Origin: Candidatus Spongiihabitans thiooxidans
GTDB lineage: Bacteria > Pseudomonadota > Gammaproteobacteria > Arenicellales > Poriferihabitantaceae
Length of the DNA stretch: 64,000 bases
Direction of reading: 5' to 3'
Assembly (NCBI GenBank): GCA_001543005.1
Contig: LFLB01000010.1
Location: forward strand, 43,985-107,984
Shown: positions 8,631-17,394 of the stretch, in pieces
How the letters are laid out: each line of letters begins with the position of its first letter
Position numbering within the stretch: the stretch's first letter is position 1
Notes under the pieces: model-generated
The model's database searches: none
Told to the model about the DNA's origin: nothing
Seen by the model: only the letters and a program-made list of their open reading frames with translations
Made by a program: the position numbers and the translations under genes

Positions 8631-9830
8631 ATGCCCAAAATAACTTGTAGCCAACCATTCCAGGCGACGCCATTCCAGGCATTTATGCCAACATTATTTT
8701 TACAGCTACTGATCATTTTCGGGGGCGCAACCTTGCTCGCTTCTTGTACCCTTCTCAAACCTCGAGAAGCCGGGTTCGGAAAGGCGATTGAATGGGAATC
8801 AATACGCGGTTGGGAACAGGATAACCATGCCGAAGCCTGGCCAGCCTTGCAAAATAATTGTAAGGTGCTGGCGAAAAATCCATTGTGGGCTGAAATTTGC
8901 AACGCAGTCGCTGCTGTCGATGCGCTTGGGCAGCCTGACAATACCGAGGCTAAAAACTTTTTTGAAACCTGGTTTGTTCCGCGCCCACTGTATGCTGATG
9001 GGGGTAAACAGCACGGTTTGATTACCGGTTATTACGAGCCTCTGTTGTTCGGTAGCAAGGTTGCGGATACCCGCTTTCGCTACCCCATATATCAGCAACC
9101 TGAGTCGCTGCTTACCATCAATCTCGGTAGCTTGTATCCAGCGTTGAAAAACAAACGGGTGCGGGGTCGAAAGGTTGGTAATACAATTGTTCCATTTTAT
9201 TCTCGTGAGGAAATCGAAGCCAATCGGGATTTATTGTCAGGTCAAGAATTGTTTTGGCTGGATGACCGCGATGCGGTATTTTTTCTACACATCCAGGGTT
9301 CCGGGCGTGTTCAGTTGCCCGATGGTAAAACAGTTGGCGTTGGCTATAGCAATCAAAACGGACATCCCTATGTGGCGATTGGTCGTATTTTGCTTGAGCA
9401 AGGCGAACTTGGCCAAGAGGAAATTTCATTATTTACTATTCGTCAATGGCTACAGGACTACCCGGAAAAAGCAGTGAACTTACTCAATGAAAACCCCAGC
9501 TACGTGTTTTTTGTTCTGCGGGAAGCCACCGAGAATGGCCCCATCGGATCTTTGAACACACCTTTAACTGCTGAACGCAGTCTTGCTATCGATCCCAAAC
9601 TGGTAAAACTGGGCACGCCCATTTGGCTGGCGACAAACTATCCGGGGCAGCCTGACCGGGACTACCTGCGATTAGTCTTTGCTCAGGATACTGGCGGTGC
9701 CATAAAAGGCACGTTGCGTGCAGACTTATTTTGGGGCCACGGCGAGTATGCGGAGCGTTCTGCGGGAAGCATGAAAGAACAAGGCAGTTTGATTGTGTTG
9801 CTGCCAAAATCGCATAAACCGGAAGATTAA
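8631..9830 (+). CDS. mltA: Membrane-bound lytic murein transglycosylase A
   Basis: A lipoprotein that cleaves the MurNAc-GlcNAc bond of peptidoglycan with 1,6-anhydro ring formation. A lipobox LLASC follows a hydrophobic stretch (LQLLIIFGGATLLASC), so the mature protein should be anchored by its cysteine, probably in the outer membrane. The MltA domain is complete: HGLITGYYEP, FFLHIQGSGRVQLPDG, VGYSNQNGHPYVAIGR, and the C-terminal 3D domain with VFAQDTGGAIKG and ADLFWGHG, where the catalytic aspartate lies. Two starts are possible: ATG 8631 (lipobox cysteine at residue 39, with a lysine in the n-region) or ATG 8685 (cysteine at residue 21, no positive charge). Neither has a clear ribosome site. 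It converges on rnd. Confidence 0.93.
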   Translation: MPKITCSQPFQATPFQAFMPTLFLQLLIIFGGATLLASCTLLKPREAGFGKAIEWESIRGWEQDNHAEAWPALQNNCKVLAKNPLWAEICNAVAAVDALGQPDNTEAKNFFETWFVPRPLYADGGKQHGLITGYYEPLLFGSKVADTRFRYPIYQQPESLLTINLGSLYPALKNKRVRGRKVGNTIVPFYSREEIEANRDLLSGQELFWLDDRDAVFFLHIQGSGRVQLPDGKTVGVGYSNQNGHPYVAIGRILLEQGELGQEEISLFTIRQWLQDYPEKAVNLLNENPSYVFFVLREATENGPIGSLNTPLTAERSLAIDPKLVKLGTPIWLATNYPGQPDRDYLRLVFAQDTGGAIKGTLRADLFWGHGEYAERSAGSMKEQGSLIVLLPKSHKPED

Positions 9831-9934
9831 AATCTGGAAACCGGAGAAGCCCTCCTCCCCTTGTTCATGTAGGAGCCATGCAGGAGCCGCCAGGAGGACC
9901 GCACCTCATTATTGGCGCCCTTGAGATTGAACAA

Positions 9935-11050
9935 TCAGGTAAATTCAGCCAATATCTGCTTCCCAATAAATTCATAGCGCCACCCTTCCAGCAATGGAAT
10001 ATTTGTTTTTCCGGCAATCAATGCTTCGATATCATTTCGGTTGGCCAGTATTGACTCACTTATATTGACTTGCCCAGCAATGCTTTTTAGTTTATTCATA
10101 ATTGCCTTAACCCGCTCTCTTTGCTGTTTGTCCAACGGCGCATTTTTTTTCCAAATCGGATTGACGCCATCATTCGTGCACGTATTAGATTTTGGCGCAT
10201 TAGATTTGAGGACACCCAGAATCGCTGCCCCGGAATTCCTGACCACCCCGGCATTAACCGATTCAATCCCGGAAAGTATCGCCAGGCTGGCGGGTTGGCG
10301 GATACATATATCCGTCAATGCACGAGTAGATAAAATCCATTCTCGTGGTCGATTTCTTTGCTGGGCTTTGCGCTCACGCCAAATCGATAGTGCCTTTGCA
10401 CTTTGTTGATACCGGATTGGAATTTTCGCCCCGCCCTTTAAACGCTTCCACGCATCTTCTGGGTTAATTAGATAATTCTTTAATTTCAAGACCCTCCCGC
10501 ATTCATCGTGGTGCCAAGCCTGGCACCCGGATTCAGATAACTGACGGCCAAGAAACTCTTGTAGTCGATCGAGATAATTCACATCATCAATTGCATATTG
10601 CAGTTGTGCAGGCGACAACGGTCGTGCCGACCAATCGGTGCGCGTATGCGACTTCTCCAACCTTACCTGGCAAATCGATTCCACCAACGCCGCATAACTG
10701 ACTTGCTCACCATATCCGCAAAATGCTGCCGCGATTTGGGTATCATACAAATTGCAAATCGGATCATCGAGCCGCTGGTCCAATGCCTCCAGATCCTGAC
10801 GGCAGGAGTGGATAATTTTGATAATATTTTTATCGGCGAATACTTCTTGTAACGGAATTAGATCTTCGATGGCTAACACGTCAATACAAAATCCTTCTGA
10901 TTCTGTCCGCATCTGAATTAGACACAGCAAAGGATAATAGGTTTTTTCTCTAAGAAACTCGGTGTCCACTCCGATCCACTTTGATTTTTTCGCAGCGCAA
11001 ATACATTCATCCAGCGCATGGCGATTCGAGATTAGTTTAATTTTTGTCAT
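9935..11050 (-). CDS. rnd: Ribonuclease D
   Basis: A 3'-5' exoribonuclease of the DEDDy family that helps mature the 3' ends of stable RNAs. The first exonuclease motif is VDTEFLREKTYYPLLCLIQ, the second IIHSCRQDLEALDQRL, and the third the QLQYAIDDVNYL segment with its tyrosine and aspartate; an HRDC-type helical region follows (RERKAQQRNRPREWILS). The 371-residue length fits RNase D. I chose the ATG at 11050 because it directly precedes the conserved start of the fold; the ATG at 11071 adds seven residues. The next gene upstream (11095) is divergent, so the two share a very short promoter region. Confidence 0.93.
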   Translation of the reverse strand: MTKIKLISNRHALDECICAAKKSKWIGVDTEFLREKTYYPLLCLIQMRTESEGFCIDVLAIEDLIPLQEVFADKNIIKIIHSCRQDLEALDQRLDDPICNLYDTQIAAAFCGYGEQVSYAALVESICQVRLEKSHTRTDWSARPLSPAQLQYAIDDVNYLDRLQEFLGRQLSESGCQAWHHDECGRVLKLKNYLINPEDAWKRLKGGAKIPIRYQQSAKALSIWRERKAQQRNRPREWILSTRALTDICIRQPASLAILSGIESVNAGVVRNSGAAILGVLKSNAPKSNTCTNDGVNPIWKKNAPLDKQQRERVKAIMNKLKSIAGQVNISESILANRNDIEALIAGKTNIPLLEGWRYEFIGKQILAEFT

Positions 11051-11094
11051 GCAACTAATGGTATCATCCAAACAAAAAATTAACTGCCTTATTG

Positions 11095-11610
11095 ATGCCT
11101 AAAACAGTCCAAACATTAATTCAAATCTGCCTGTTCAAGGCAAAGCCTCAGGATCTCGAGGCTTCTGTAAATCTGTTGATTTTGGCAGTTGCCGCAACTC
11201 TTGGATTATTTATTATCAGGAATAATCACCTTATAGAGGATGACATTCTCTTTATTTCTTTGGTCCAGGTGGGATTGCCGGGTCTTGGATTAAAGCTTCT
11301 GCTTGTTCTGTTTTCAAAACCCGAGCGTTGGCTACAATCCGCTACCGCATTGTACGGTTGCTCTGCTTTGCTGTTGCTTATCATTATTCCATTTATCATG
11401 ATGTCCGATGGTAGCGAGTTATCACAAAGCAATCTCTCTTTGACGAAAATTCCAATCATTGTATCCAGTCTCTGGCACTTCATGGTTATAATTTTCATTT
11501 TCCGCGAAACACTGGAAATAGGTCTAGTACGGGCATTTTTCATTGCATTGGTTCTTGAGCTATCTTTTGCAACCATATTATTGAAACTATTCGGAGATCA
11601 ACTTCTGTGA
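11095..11610 (+). CDS. Four-helix membrane protein of unknown function
   Basis: A 171-residue hydrophobic protein with about four predicted transmembrane segments, roughly at residues 25-42, 55-75, 85-105 and 125-170. The N terminus resembles small YIP1-like inner-membrane proteins, but I do not recognise a named family. The ATG at 11095 is preferred over the adjacent TTG at 11092. Its stop codon overlaps the GTG start of mpl (GTGA at 11607-11610), so the two are probably translationally coupled. This suggests a link with envelope or murein metabolism, by context only. Confidence 0.7.
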   Translation: MPKTVQTLIQICLFKAKPQDLEASVNLLILAVAATLGLFIIRNNHLIEDDILFISLVQVGLPGLGLKLLLVLFSKPERWLQSATALYGCSALLLLIIIPFIMMSDGSELSQSNLSLTKIPIIVSSLWHFMVIIFIFRETLEIGLVRAFFIALVLELSFATILLKLFGDQLL

Positions 11611-13067
11611 AAGTTTTTATCGCCGGGATTTGCGGGACATTTATGGCGGGCATTGCTCAGTTAGCTAAAGCCAGCGGCCATGAAGTGACCGGCTGTGACA
11701 GTAACGTGTATCCGCCCATGTCCACGCTATTGGAGTCCGAGCAGATTGAAATTTATGAAGGTTATGACCCAAAGCATTTAAAACACGCTGAAATAAATAG
11801 ACATTGCGATCAGGTTGTCATCGGCAATGCCCTTTCAAGGGGAAATCCAATGGTGGAAGCCGTTTTGGATCACAACTATTCCTATCAATCCGGCCCACAA
11901 TGGTTGCACGACAATCTGCTACGCAATCGCAAGGTAATCGCTGTGGCCGGCACCCACGGAAAAACGACAACCTCGGCGATGCTCTCCTGGATAATGCATG
12001 TATGTGGCAAAAATCCTGGGTATTTAATCGGTGGCAAATCGGGGAATTTTTCAAAATCCGCAGAACTCGGGCGAAGCGAATGGTTTGTTATTGAAGCCGA
12101 CGAATACGATACTGCTTTTTTCGATAAACGCTCGAAGTTTGTTCATTACAATCCCGGCATCGTGGTATTGAGTAATCTGGAATTTGATCACGCCGATATT
12201 TTTGACGATCTCAATCAAATCAAGACCCAGTTCCAGCACTTGATAAGAATTATTCCGTCCGTTGGTTCGGTTATCGCCAATGCCGACGATCACAACATTG
12301 CCGATGTTCTGGACCTGGGTTGTTGGAGCAAAATTGTTCCCTTTTCAATTCACAATCGAAACTGTCTTTGGTTCGCTGACCAGCTAACTCAGGATTTCTC
12401 CAGTTTTGAAATTTATCATCAGAACCAATCCGGGCGCAAACCCAGCGGACGGGTAGAATGGTCCTGCATTGGTCAACACAATATGCAAAATGCGTTGGCA
12501 GCTATCGCCGCAGCCTGCTCAGCGGGTATTGAAGTCAGCCATGCATGCGAAGCATTATCAACTTTTAAGGCCACAGAGCGTCGACTTCAGTTGCTATTTA
12601 ACAAAAAAAACGTATTGCTATACGACGATTTCGCCCACCACCCCACCGCCATTGCGCTAACTATTGATGCCATCAAATCGAAATACCCTAAACATAAAAT
12701 TATTGCTGTGGTTGAGCTACGCTCCAATACCATGAAAAAGGGTTGTCACGGCGATGTATTAGGCCAATCCTTCAATAACGCGGACACCACCTTCATCTAT
12801 CAACCTGGCGCACTGGACTGGCAACCGCAGACACTAAATACCAGAACAAGTTTACGGATTTGTGAAAACAAAGAAGATTTAATCAGTAACATTGCCAGGG
12901 AACTTGATTTGAGGATAACCAAAAATAGCGTTATTATTTGTATGAGTAACGGCGGGTTTGATGGCATACCCAAGGCCTTGCGGGAACACTTGCAAGCGAA
13001 ATTTGTCCAACCCGAACAATTTAATTGCCACGCCCTGAAATTGACACCCGAAATTAACTTACCATAA
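11607..13067 (+). CDS. mpl: UDP-N-acetylmuramate:L-alanyl-gamma-D-glutamyl-meso-diaminopimelate ligase
   Basis: A murein-recycling Mur ligase that attaches the recovered tripeptide to UDP-MurNAc, making the UDP-MurNAc-tripeptide again with ATP. The 486-residue protein has the nucleotide-sugar N-terminal domain (IAGICGTFMAGIAQLAK), the ATP loop GTHGKTTTS at 115-123, the ADEYDTAFFDKRSKFVHY segment that separates Mpl from MurC, and DDFAHHPTAI in the C-terminal domain. The GTG start overlaps the upstream membrane protein gene by 4 bp. dsbA follows 11 bp downstream. Confidence 0.97.
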   Translation: MKVFIAGICGTFMAGIAQLAKASGHEVTGCDSNVYPPMSTLLESEQIEIYEGYDPKHLKHAEINRHCDQVVIGNALSRGNPMVEAVLDHNYSYQSGPQWLHDNLLRNRKVIAVAGTHGKTTTSAMLSWIMHVCGKNPGYLIGGKSGNFSKSAELGRSEWFVIEADEYDTAFFDKRSKFVHYNPGIVVLSNLEFDHADIFDDLNQIKTQFQHLIRIIPSVGSVIANADDHNIADVLDLGCWSKIVPFSIHNRNCLWFADQLTQDFSSFEIYHQNQSGRKPSGRVEWSCIGQHNMQNALAAIAAACSAGIEVSHACEALSTFKATERRLQLLFNKKNVLLYDDFAHHPTAIALTIDAIKSKYPKHKIIAVVELRSNTMKKGCHGDVLGQSFNNADTTFIYQPGALDWQPQTLNTRTSLRICENKEDLISNIARELDLRITKNSVIICMSNGGFDGIPKALREHLQAKFVQPEQFNCHALKLTPEINLP

Positions 13068-13078
13068 AAAATTTAGAC

Positions 13079-13783
13079 ATGAATATCCAAAGCAAACCTG
13101 GTTCACTGTTTGTAACCCCAGCCGCACTGCGCACTATACTGCTCACTATATTGTTAGGCTTATTGCTAACGTTGAGTATCGCAAAGGTGCGCGCACAGGC
13201 GGAACCGTTTATCGAGGGCGGGCACTATGAACTGCTTGACCAAGTTCAGCCGGTGCAAACGGGAGACAAAATAGAGGTCGTGGAAATGTTCTGGTATCGA
13301 TGCCCGCATTGCTTTCGGCTTGAGCCATACATCGTTGAGTGGCGAAAAAATATGCCCGAAAATGCGCAATACGTGCCGATCCCTGCTTTATTGGGCCCAC
13401 AATGGAAATTCCATGCCAGAGTGTATTATACGTTTGAAGTCCTTGGTGTCGTGGAGCAACTGCATGGCAAATTATTCTCATCAATTCATGTGCAGAAACT
13501 AAAGATTGATTCGGTAGATAAACTTGCTGATTGGGCTGCGGAAAATGGGGTGGATCGCCAGTCTGTTATTGACGCCTTTAGCTCTTTCGCAGTGGAAAAT
13601 AAACTTAACTTCGCAAATGTGATGACTAGAAAGTATGGCATTTCCGGAGTGCCGTCGATCATTGTGGATGGTCGTTATAGAACCAATGTCACCTACGCGG
13701 GTAGTTATGAAAAATTGATGGAAGTGATCGATTTTCTTATCGAAAAAGCCGCTCAGGCCAGAGCGAATAACCCGGCAAATTAA
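13079..13783 (+). CDS. dsbA: Thiol:disulfide interchange protein DsbA
   Basis: A periplasmic oxidase that introduces disulfides into exported proteins. It has an N-terminal signal (hydrophobic residues about 18-36, cleavage probably after VRAQA), the redox motif C75-P-H-C78 in MFWYRCPHCFRLEP, and the cis-proline loop ISGVPSIIVDGRY. The 234-residue length is a little above average because of the longer signal region. It lies 11 bp after mpl and may be part of the same transcript. Confidence 0.95.
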   Translation: MNIQSKPGSLFVTPAALRTILLTILLGLLLTLSIAKVRAQAEPFIEGGHYELLDQVQPVQTGDKIEVVEMFWYRCPHCFRLEPYIVEWRKNMPENAQYVPIPALLGPQWKFHARVYYTFEVLGVVEQLHGKLFSSIHVQKLKIDSVDKLADWAAENGVDRQSVIDAFSSFAVENKLNFANVMTRKYGISGVPSIIVDGRYRTNVTYAGSYEKLMEVIDFLIEKAAQARANNPAN

Positions 13784-13827
13784 ACCGGTGCGTAGAGGTT
13801 GTTGAAACACGCAACCCGTGTCGCCCA

Positions 13828-14631
13828 ATGACTACGCAGAATAAGCCAGCGATACATGGCCATCGCGGCGGTGCCGGCAAACTGCGACCGGAAAATACCC
13901 TGTCGGCGATTGCATACGGATTGCAACATGGCGCCGATGGTATCGAGGTGGATTTATGCGTGACCGCAGACCATGTCGTCGTGTTGCGCCACGACCTATG
14001 GATAGAAATCAAGGGCCAGGGCAACACCCCTATTTATAGCCCGATTTACAGTTTGTCGCTGGAAAAGCTGGGGCAAGTCGATGAGCGAATACCGACCCTG
14101 GATGAATGTGTCGAGCTGATTTTCCAACACAACAACGCTATCCTCAATCTGGAAATGAAGAGCAAGCCTGGCAAACCAGGCTGGACTCCTGAATCCGAGC
14201 GCTATGTTTCTCTGGTCTTAAAAAAACTTGAAAGTCTAGCGTTCCCTTTGGAGCGCGTTTTTTTGCAAAGTTTTGATTGGCGATTGATGCAACTGGCAAA
14301 ACAACAACGTCCAAACTTGAAAATTGGATTGTTGACAAAGAAAAAATTAAAAGGATATTCCTGGATTCACCAGAACGGCAACAAGCGGCGAACCTCAATC
14401 AGAACTGCCACCTTGCCGAAGAGGGTTAAGAAAAATGGCGGCGATGTATGGGCGTGCGACCATCGTGAATTAACCGAACCGTTGCTGCAGGAAACCCATG
14501 ATCTCTGCTTGGAGGTTTATGCGTGGACGGTCAACGAAGAACGGGATATCGAGAGAATGGCCAGGTTAGGCGTGGATACCATCATCACTGATTATCCTGA
14601 ACGGTGCCGAGCGGTGCTTGGCGATGAGTAA
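13828..14631 (+). CDS. Glycerophosphodiester phosphodiesterase
   Basis: Hydrolyses deacylated phospholipids (glycerophosphodiesters) to glycerol-3-phosphate and an alcohol. The GDPD signature is intact: HRG at 12-14 with PENT, the metal site E40-x-D42 in GADGIEVDLC, and H55 in LRHD, followed by LEMKSKPG and, near the end, VYAWTVNEERDIERMARLGVDTIITDYP. No signal peptide is visible, so a cytoplasmic UgpQ-like enzyme is likely. It begins 44 bp after dsbA. The phosphodiesterase role echoes the phosphoester genes further right, but the two are not adjacent. Confidence 0.93.
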   Translation: MTTQNKPAIHGHRGGAGKLRPENTLSAIAYGLQHGADGIEVDLCVTADHVVVLRHDLWIEIKGQGNTPIYSPIYSLSLEKLGQVDERIPTLDECVELIFQHNNAILNLEMKSKPGKPGWTPESERYVSLVLKKLESLAFPLERVFLQSFDWRLMQLAKQQRPNLKIGLLTKKKLKGYSWIHQNGNKRRTSIRTATLPKRVKKNGGDVWACDHRELTEPLLQETHDLCLEVYAWTVNEERDIERMARLGVDTIITDYPERCRAVLGDE

Positions 14632-14708
14632 CGGTATCAGCGAACGGCAACGCTATCCGCTGGAGTATTGGTTCCTGAGCAGTTTGCATAAAGGCAACCA
14701 GCGTTAAT

Positions 14709-15737
14709 CTAGGATCGCTTTCTTAAGTTATGCTGCTCGATTTCCAAAACAGCCTCGACCAGTTTATGGACCTCGTGCGGGTTCGGTTCTTTGACTTGTG
14801 CATGAAACATTTTGTTGCGGATGCCGTACAAGTAGCCTAACCACAACTTCACAGGCTCCAGAGATGAAGTCTTCCCTCCCTGCGACAAGGCTTCAGCGAA
14901 ATCGCGCAAAGACGGTTTCGGATGTTTCTTCTCCGGTGCGCCCTCCTCCGCCAAGCGCACGGCTTCCCCTTCCACGCCCTCGGACCGCGCCCATTCTTTC
15001 ACATTCTCTTCCAGCGCATAACATCCAACCAGCGCTGCCAGATGGTTGTTAACACCGTAAAGAGCGCTGGCCAACCGTGCCGAAGAGAGACGGCGTAGCG
15101 GTGCCACCAGGTTTTTGGCACGCAATTGAAGCATAAATTCATCGCTCTCAAACGCTTGCTTGATCTCCGGGTTATCCGTTTCGCCCGTGCCGCACATATA
15201 CTCTAAAACCCACAAGGCCATGTCGGCCTCGGCCGCGGTAGAAAACTGATAGTGATCACGGATAGATCGAAGATTGCATAAATAATTCAGATATGTTTCC
15301 ACGGCATCTCGTCCACTGTGCAGGTCAAGTATAAACGCAACCGGTGGGGTCAACATTCCAAATGAATCGGGGCGGATGAATCTCAGCATGATGGATACCA
15401 ATTCAATTTGCCGAAACACCTTGAGCAGGTCCTGGATCGCAGCCTCTTCTTTTGGCGTGCCTTCGTTGCCCTTCGACAATTGATGCAAGTTAAAAGAAAC
15501 CTCTTTCTCTTCCATGGCCAAGTCGTTAACCGAAGGGAACAGCCAATATGTGCGAAACCAACTTTCTTGGTCGGCACATTTTTTGAAATGTCGGATAAGC
15601 TGCCCAACGCTTACTTTCTGCGTTCGCAGAGGTTCGGCCTCGTGTTCAATGGCGTGCAAGTCGGGGGCACACCCAAACTGCTGCACGCTGACCTTGGGAA
15701 ACTGCGCCAAACAATCATGCAGGTAGGTCTTGGTCAT
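14709..15737 (-). CDS. Orphan HEPN-like protein of unknown function
   Basis: A 342-residue, mostly helical, soluble protein; I do not recognise a named family. The C-terminal region has WLGYLYGIRNKMFHAQVKE, in which R307-N-K-M-F-H312 fits the R-x4-6-H signature that marks the catalytic pair of HEPN-domain ribonucleases. The surrounding helices (FAEALSQGG..., HEVHKLVEAVLEIEQH) fit a HEPN four-helix bundle. The N-terminal two thirds (about 1-260) have no motif I can name. It is a single-gene unit between the convergent GDPD gene and the mmsA operon, with no nucleotidyltransferase partner beside it. A defence or toxin role is an inference from the motif only. Confidence 0.6.
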   Translation of the reverse strand: MTKTYLHDCLAQFPKVSVQQFGCAPDLHAIEHEAEPLRTQKVSVGQLIRHFKKCADQESWFRTYWLFPSVNDLAMEEKEVSFNLHQLSKGNEGTPKEEAAIQDLLKVFRQIELVSIMLRFIRPDSFGMLTPPVAFILDLHSGRDAVETYLNYLCNLRSIRDHYQFSTAAEADMALWVLEYMCGTGETDNPEIKQAFESDEFMLQLRAKNLVAPLRRLSSARLASALYGVNNHLAALVGCYALEENVKEWARSEGVEGEAVRLAEEGAPEKKHPKPSLRDFAEALSQGGKTSSLEPVKLWLGYLYGIRNKMFHAQVKEPNPHEVHKLVEAVLEIEQHNLRKRS

Positions 15738-15815
15738 GTTCTTTCGCCTCCTCTTTCAGCCTATACTGCGCGCATTGGATAGGGCTATTTTAGATTGAGT
15801 CGCGGATGTCGCCGC

Positions 15816-17354
15816 TCAATGCTCCCCCCCAGCCTTGAAATTAAACACCGCGCCGGAGCGGATGCCGGAGGGCCAGCGTGAGGTGATGGTTTTGAGGCGG
15901 GTGTAGAAGCGCACGCCTTCGGGGCCGTGAATCGCATGATCACCGAACAACGAGCGTTTCCAGCCGCCGAAACTATGGAACGCCATCGGTACTGGAATCG
16001 GCACGTTGATGCCGACCATGCCGACTTGGATGCGGTTGGCAAAGTCGCGCGCGGCGTCGCCATCGCGGGTGAAAATCGCCACACCATTTCCATACTCGTG
16101 CTGGTTAATCATCTTCACCGCTTGGTCGTAACTGTCGGCGCGCACGATACTCAGCACTGGCCCAAAAATTTCATCGGTATAGATGCTCATGTTGGTTTTA
16201 ACATTATCAAAAATAGTGGCACCGACGAAGCAACCTTTTTCCGACCCCGCAACCACCGTCCCGCGGCCATCGCGCACCAGCGTTGCGCCTTCTTCCAAAC
16301 CCTTTTCGATATAACCCTCAATACGCACTTTGGCCTCCGGATTTATCACCGGCCCCATTTCAGAATCGGCCTGGGTATAAGGGCCGATTTTGAGCGCGTC
16401 CAATTTCGGCAGCAATTTTTCAATCAACGCATCGGCAGGCGCATCGCCCACAGACACCACCACGGAGATCGCCATGCAGCGTTCGCCGGCGGAGCCATAG
16501 GCCGCGCCCATCACCGCATCGGCAGCCTGGTCCATATCTGCATCGGGCATCACCACCATGTGGTTTTTCGCGCCGCACAAGGCTTGCACGCGTTTGTTAT
16601 GAGCGGTGCCGGTGTGATAGATGTATTCGCCGACGGCGGTCGAGCCGACAAAACTTAGCGCCTGCACACGCTCATCCGTCAGCAATGTATCAACCGCTTC
16701 CTTGTCGCCATTGACCACATTAAGCACGCCATCAGGCAGTCCCGCTTGTTTCATTAACTCACCCAAAAGCAAGGAACAGGACGGATCGCGCTCCGAAGGC
16801 TTGAGCACAAACGTATTACCGCAAGCAATAGCCACGGGGAACATCCACATCGGCACCATCGCTGGAAAATTAAACGGCGTAATACCGGCGCAAACACCCA
16901 ACGGCTGACGCACACTCCAGCAATCCACGCCGCGGGCCACGCTGCCGGAATGTTCCCCCTTGAGCATCTGGGAAATTCCACAGGCGAATTCAACCACCTC
17001 CAACCCGCGGGTAATCGAGCCTTTGGCATCGTCCAGGGTTTTCCCATGTTCAGAAGAAACCGCTTCGGCGAGTTCGTCCATATGTGATTTAATTAGCTCC
17101 CGAAACGAAAACATAACCTGAGCGCGGCGCCCGGCTGGCGTGGCCGCCCACTCGGGGAAAGCATCCTGTGCAATACCAATTGCCTGCTTGACCTCGGCGC
17201 TGCTGGCTAAGGGAACTTGTTTAACAACAACCCCGAGAGCAGGGTTGTATATGTCGCCAAATCGTCCGTTTTGACCCGGAGTTTTTTGTCCATTTACAAA
17301 ATGGTGCAGTTTTTCATAATGTCGTTTTTCGATTTCAATTGACTCTTGTTTCAT
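15816..17354 (-). CDS. mmsA: CoA-acylating methylmalonate-semialdehyde dehydrogenase
   Basis: Oxidises methylmalonate or malonate semialdehyde with NAD and CoA to propionyl- or acetyl-CoA (valine, inositol or beta-alanine catabolism). It is a 512-residue aldehyde dehydrogenase with the MmsA-type ITPFNFPAMVPMWMFP segment, the FVGSTAVGEYIY NAD fold and the catalytic cysteine in GSAGERCMAIS (about residue 293). The start at ATG 17354 follows a strong ribosome site (GGAAGGA); a longer in-frame reading would overlap the gene upstream. It lies 40 bp after the MetE-like gene on the same strand. The C terminus carries a roughly 15-residue tail after the usual TRWP ending. Confidence 0.94.
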   Translation of the reverse strand: MKQESIEIEKRHYEKLHHFVNGQKTPGQNGRFGDIYNPALGVVVKQVPLASSAEVKQAIGIAQDAFPEWAATPAGRRAQVMFSFRELIKSHMDELAEAVSSEHGKTLDDAKGSITRGLEVVEFACGISQMLKGEHSGSVARGVDCWSVRQPLGVCAGITPFNFPAMVPMWMFPVAIACGNTFVLKPSERDPSCSLLLGELMKQAGLPDGVLNVVNGDKEAVDTLLTDERVQALSFVGSTAVGEYIYHTGTAHNKRVQALCGAKNHMVVMPDADMDQAADAVMGAAYGSAGERCMAISVVVSVGDAPADALIEKLLPKLDALKIGPYTQADSEMGPVINPEAKVRIEGYIEKGLEEGATLVRDGRGTVVAGSEKGCFVGATIFDNVKTNMSIYTDEIFGPVLSIVRADSYDQAVKMINQHEYGNGVAIFTRDGDAARDFANRIQVGMVGINVPIPVPMAFHSFGGWKRSLFGDHAIHGPEGVRFYTRLKTITSRWPSGIRSGAVFNFKAGGEH

Positions 17355-17394
17355 GGGGTTTTTCCTTCCGATAACTAGGTAAAATGAATGACGT

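Noticed and set aside
14624..14707. 27-codon ORF overlapping the end of the phosphodiesterase gene (MSNGISERQRYPLEYW...)
   Set aside because: Very short, no clear ribosome site and no recognisable family; insufficient evidence for a gene.
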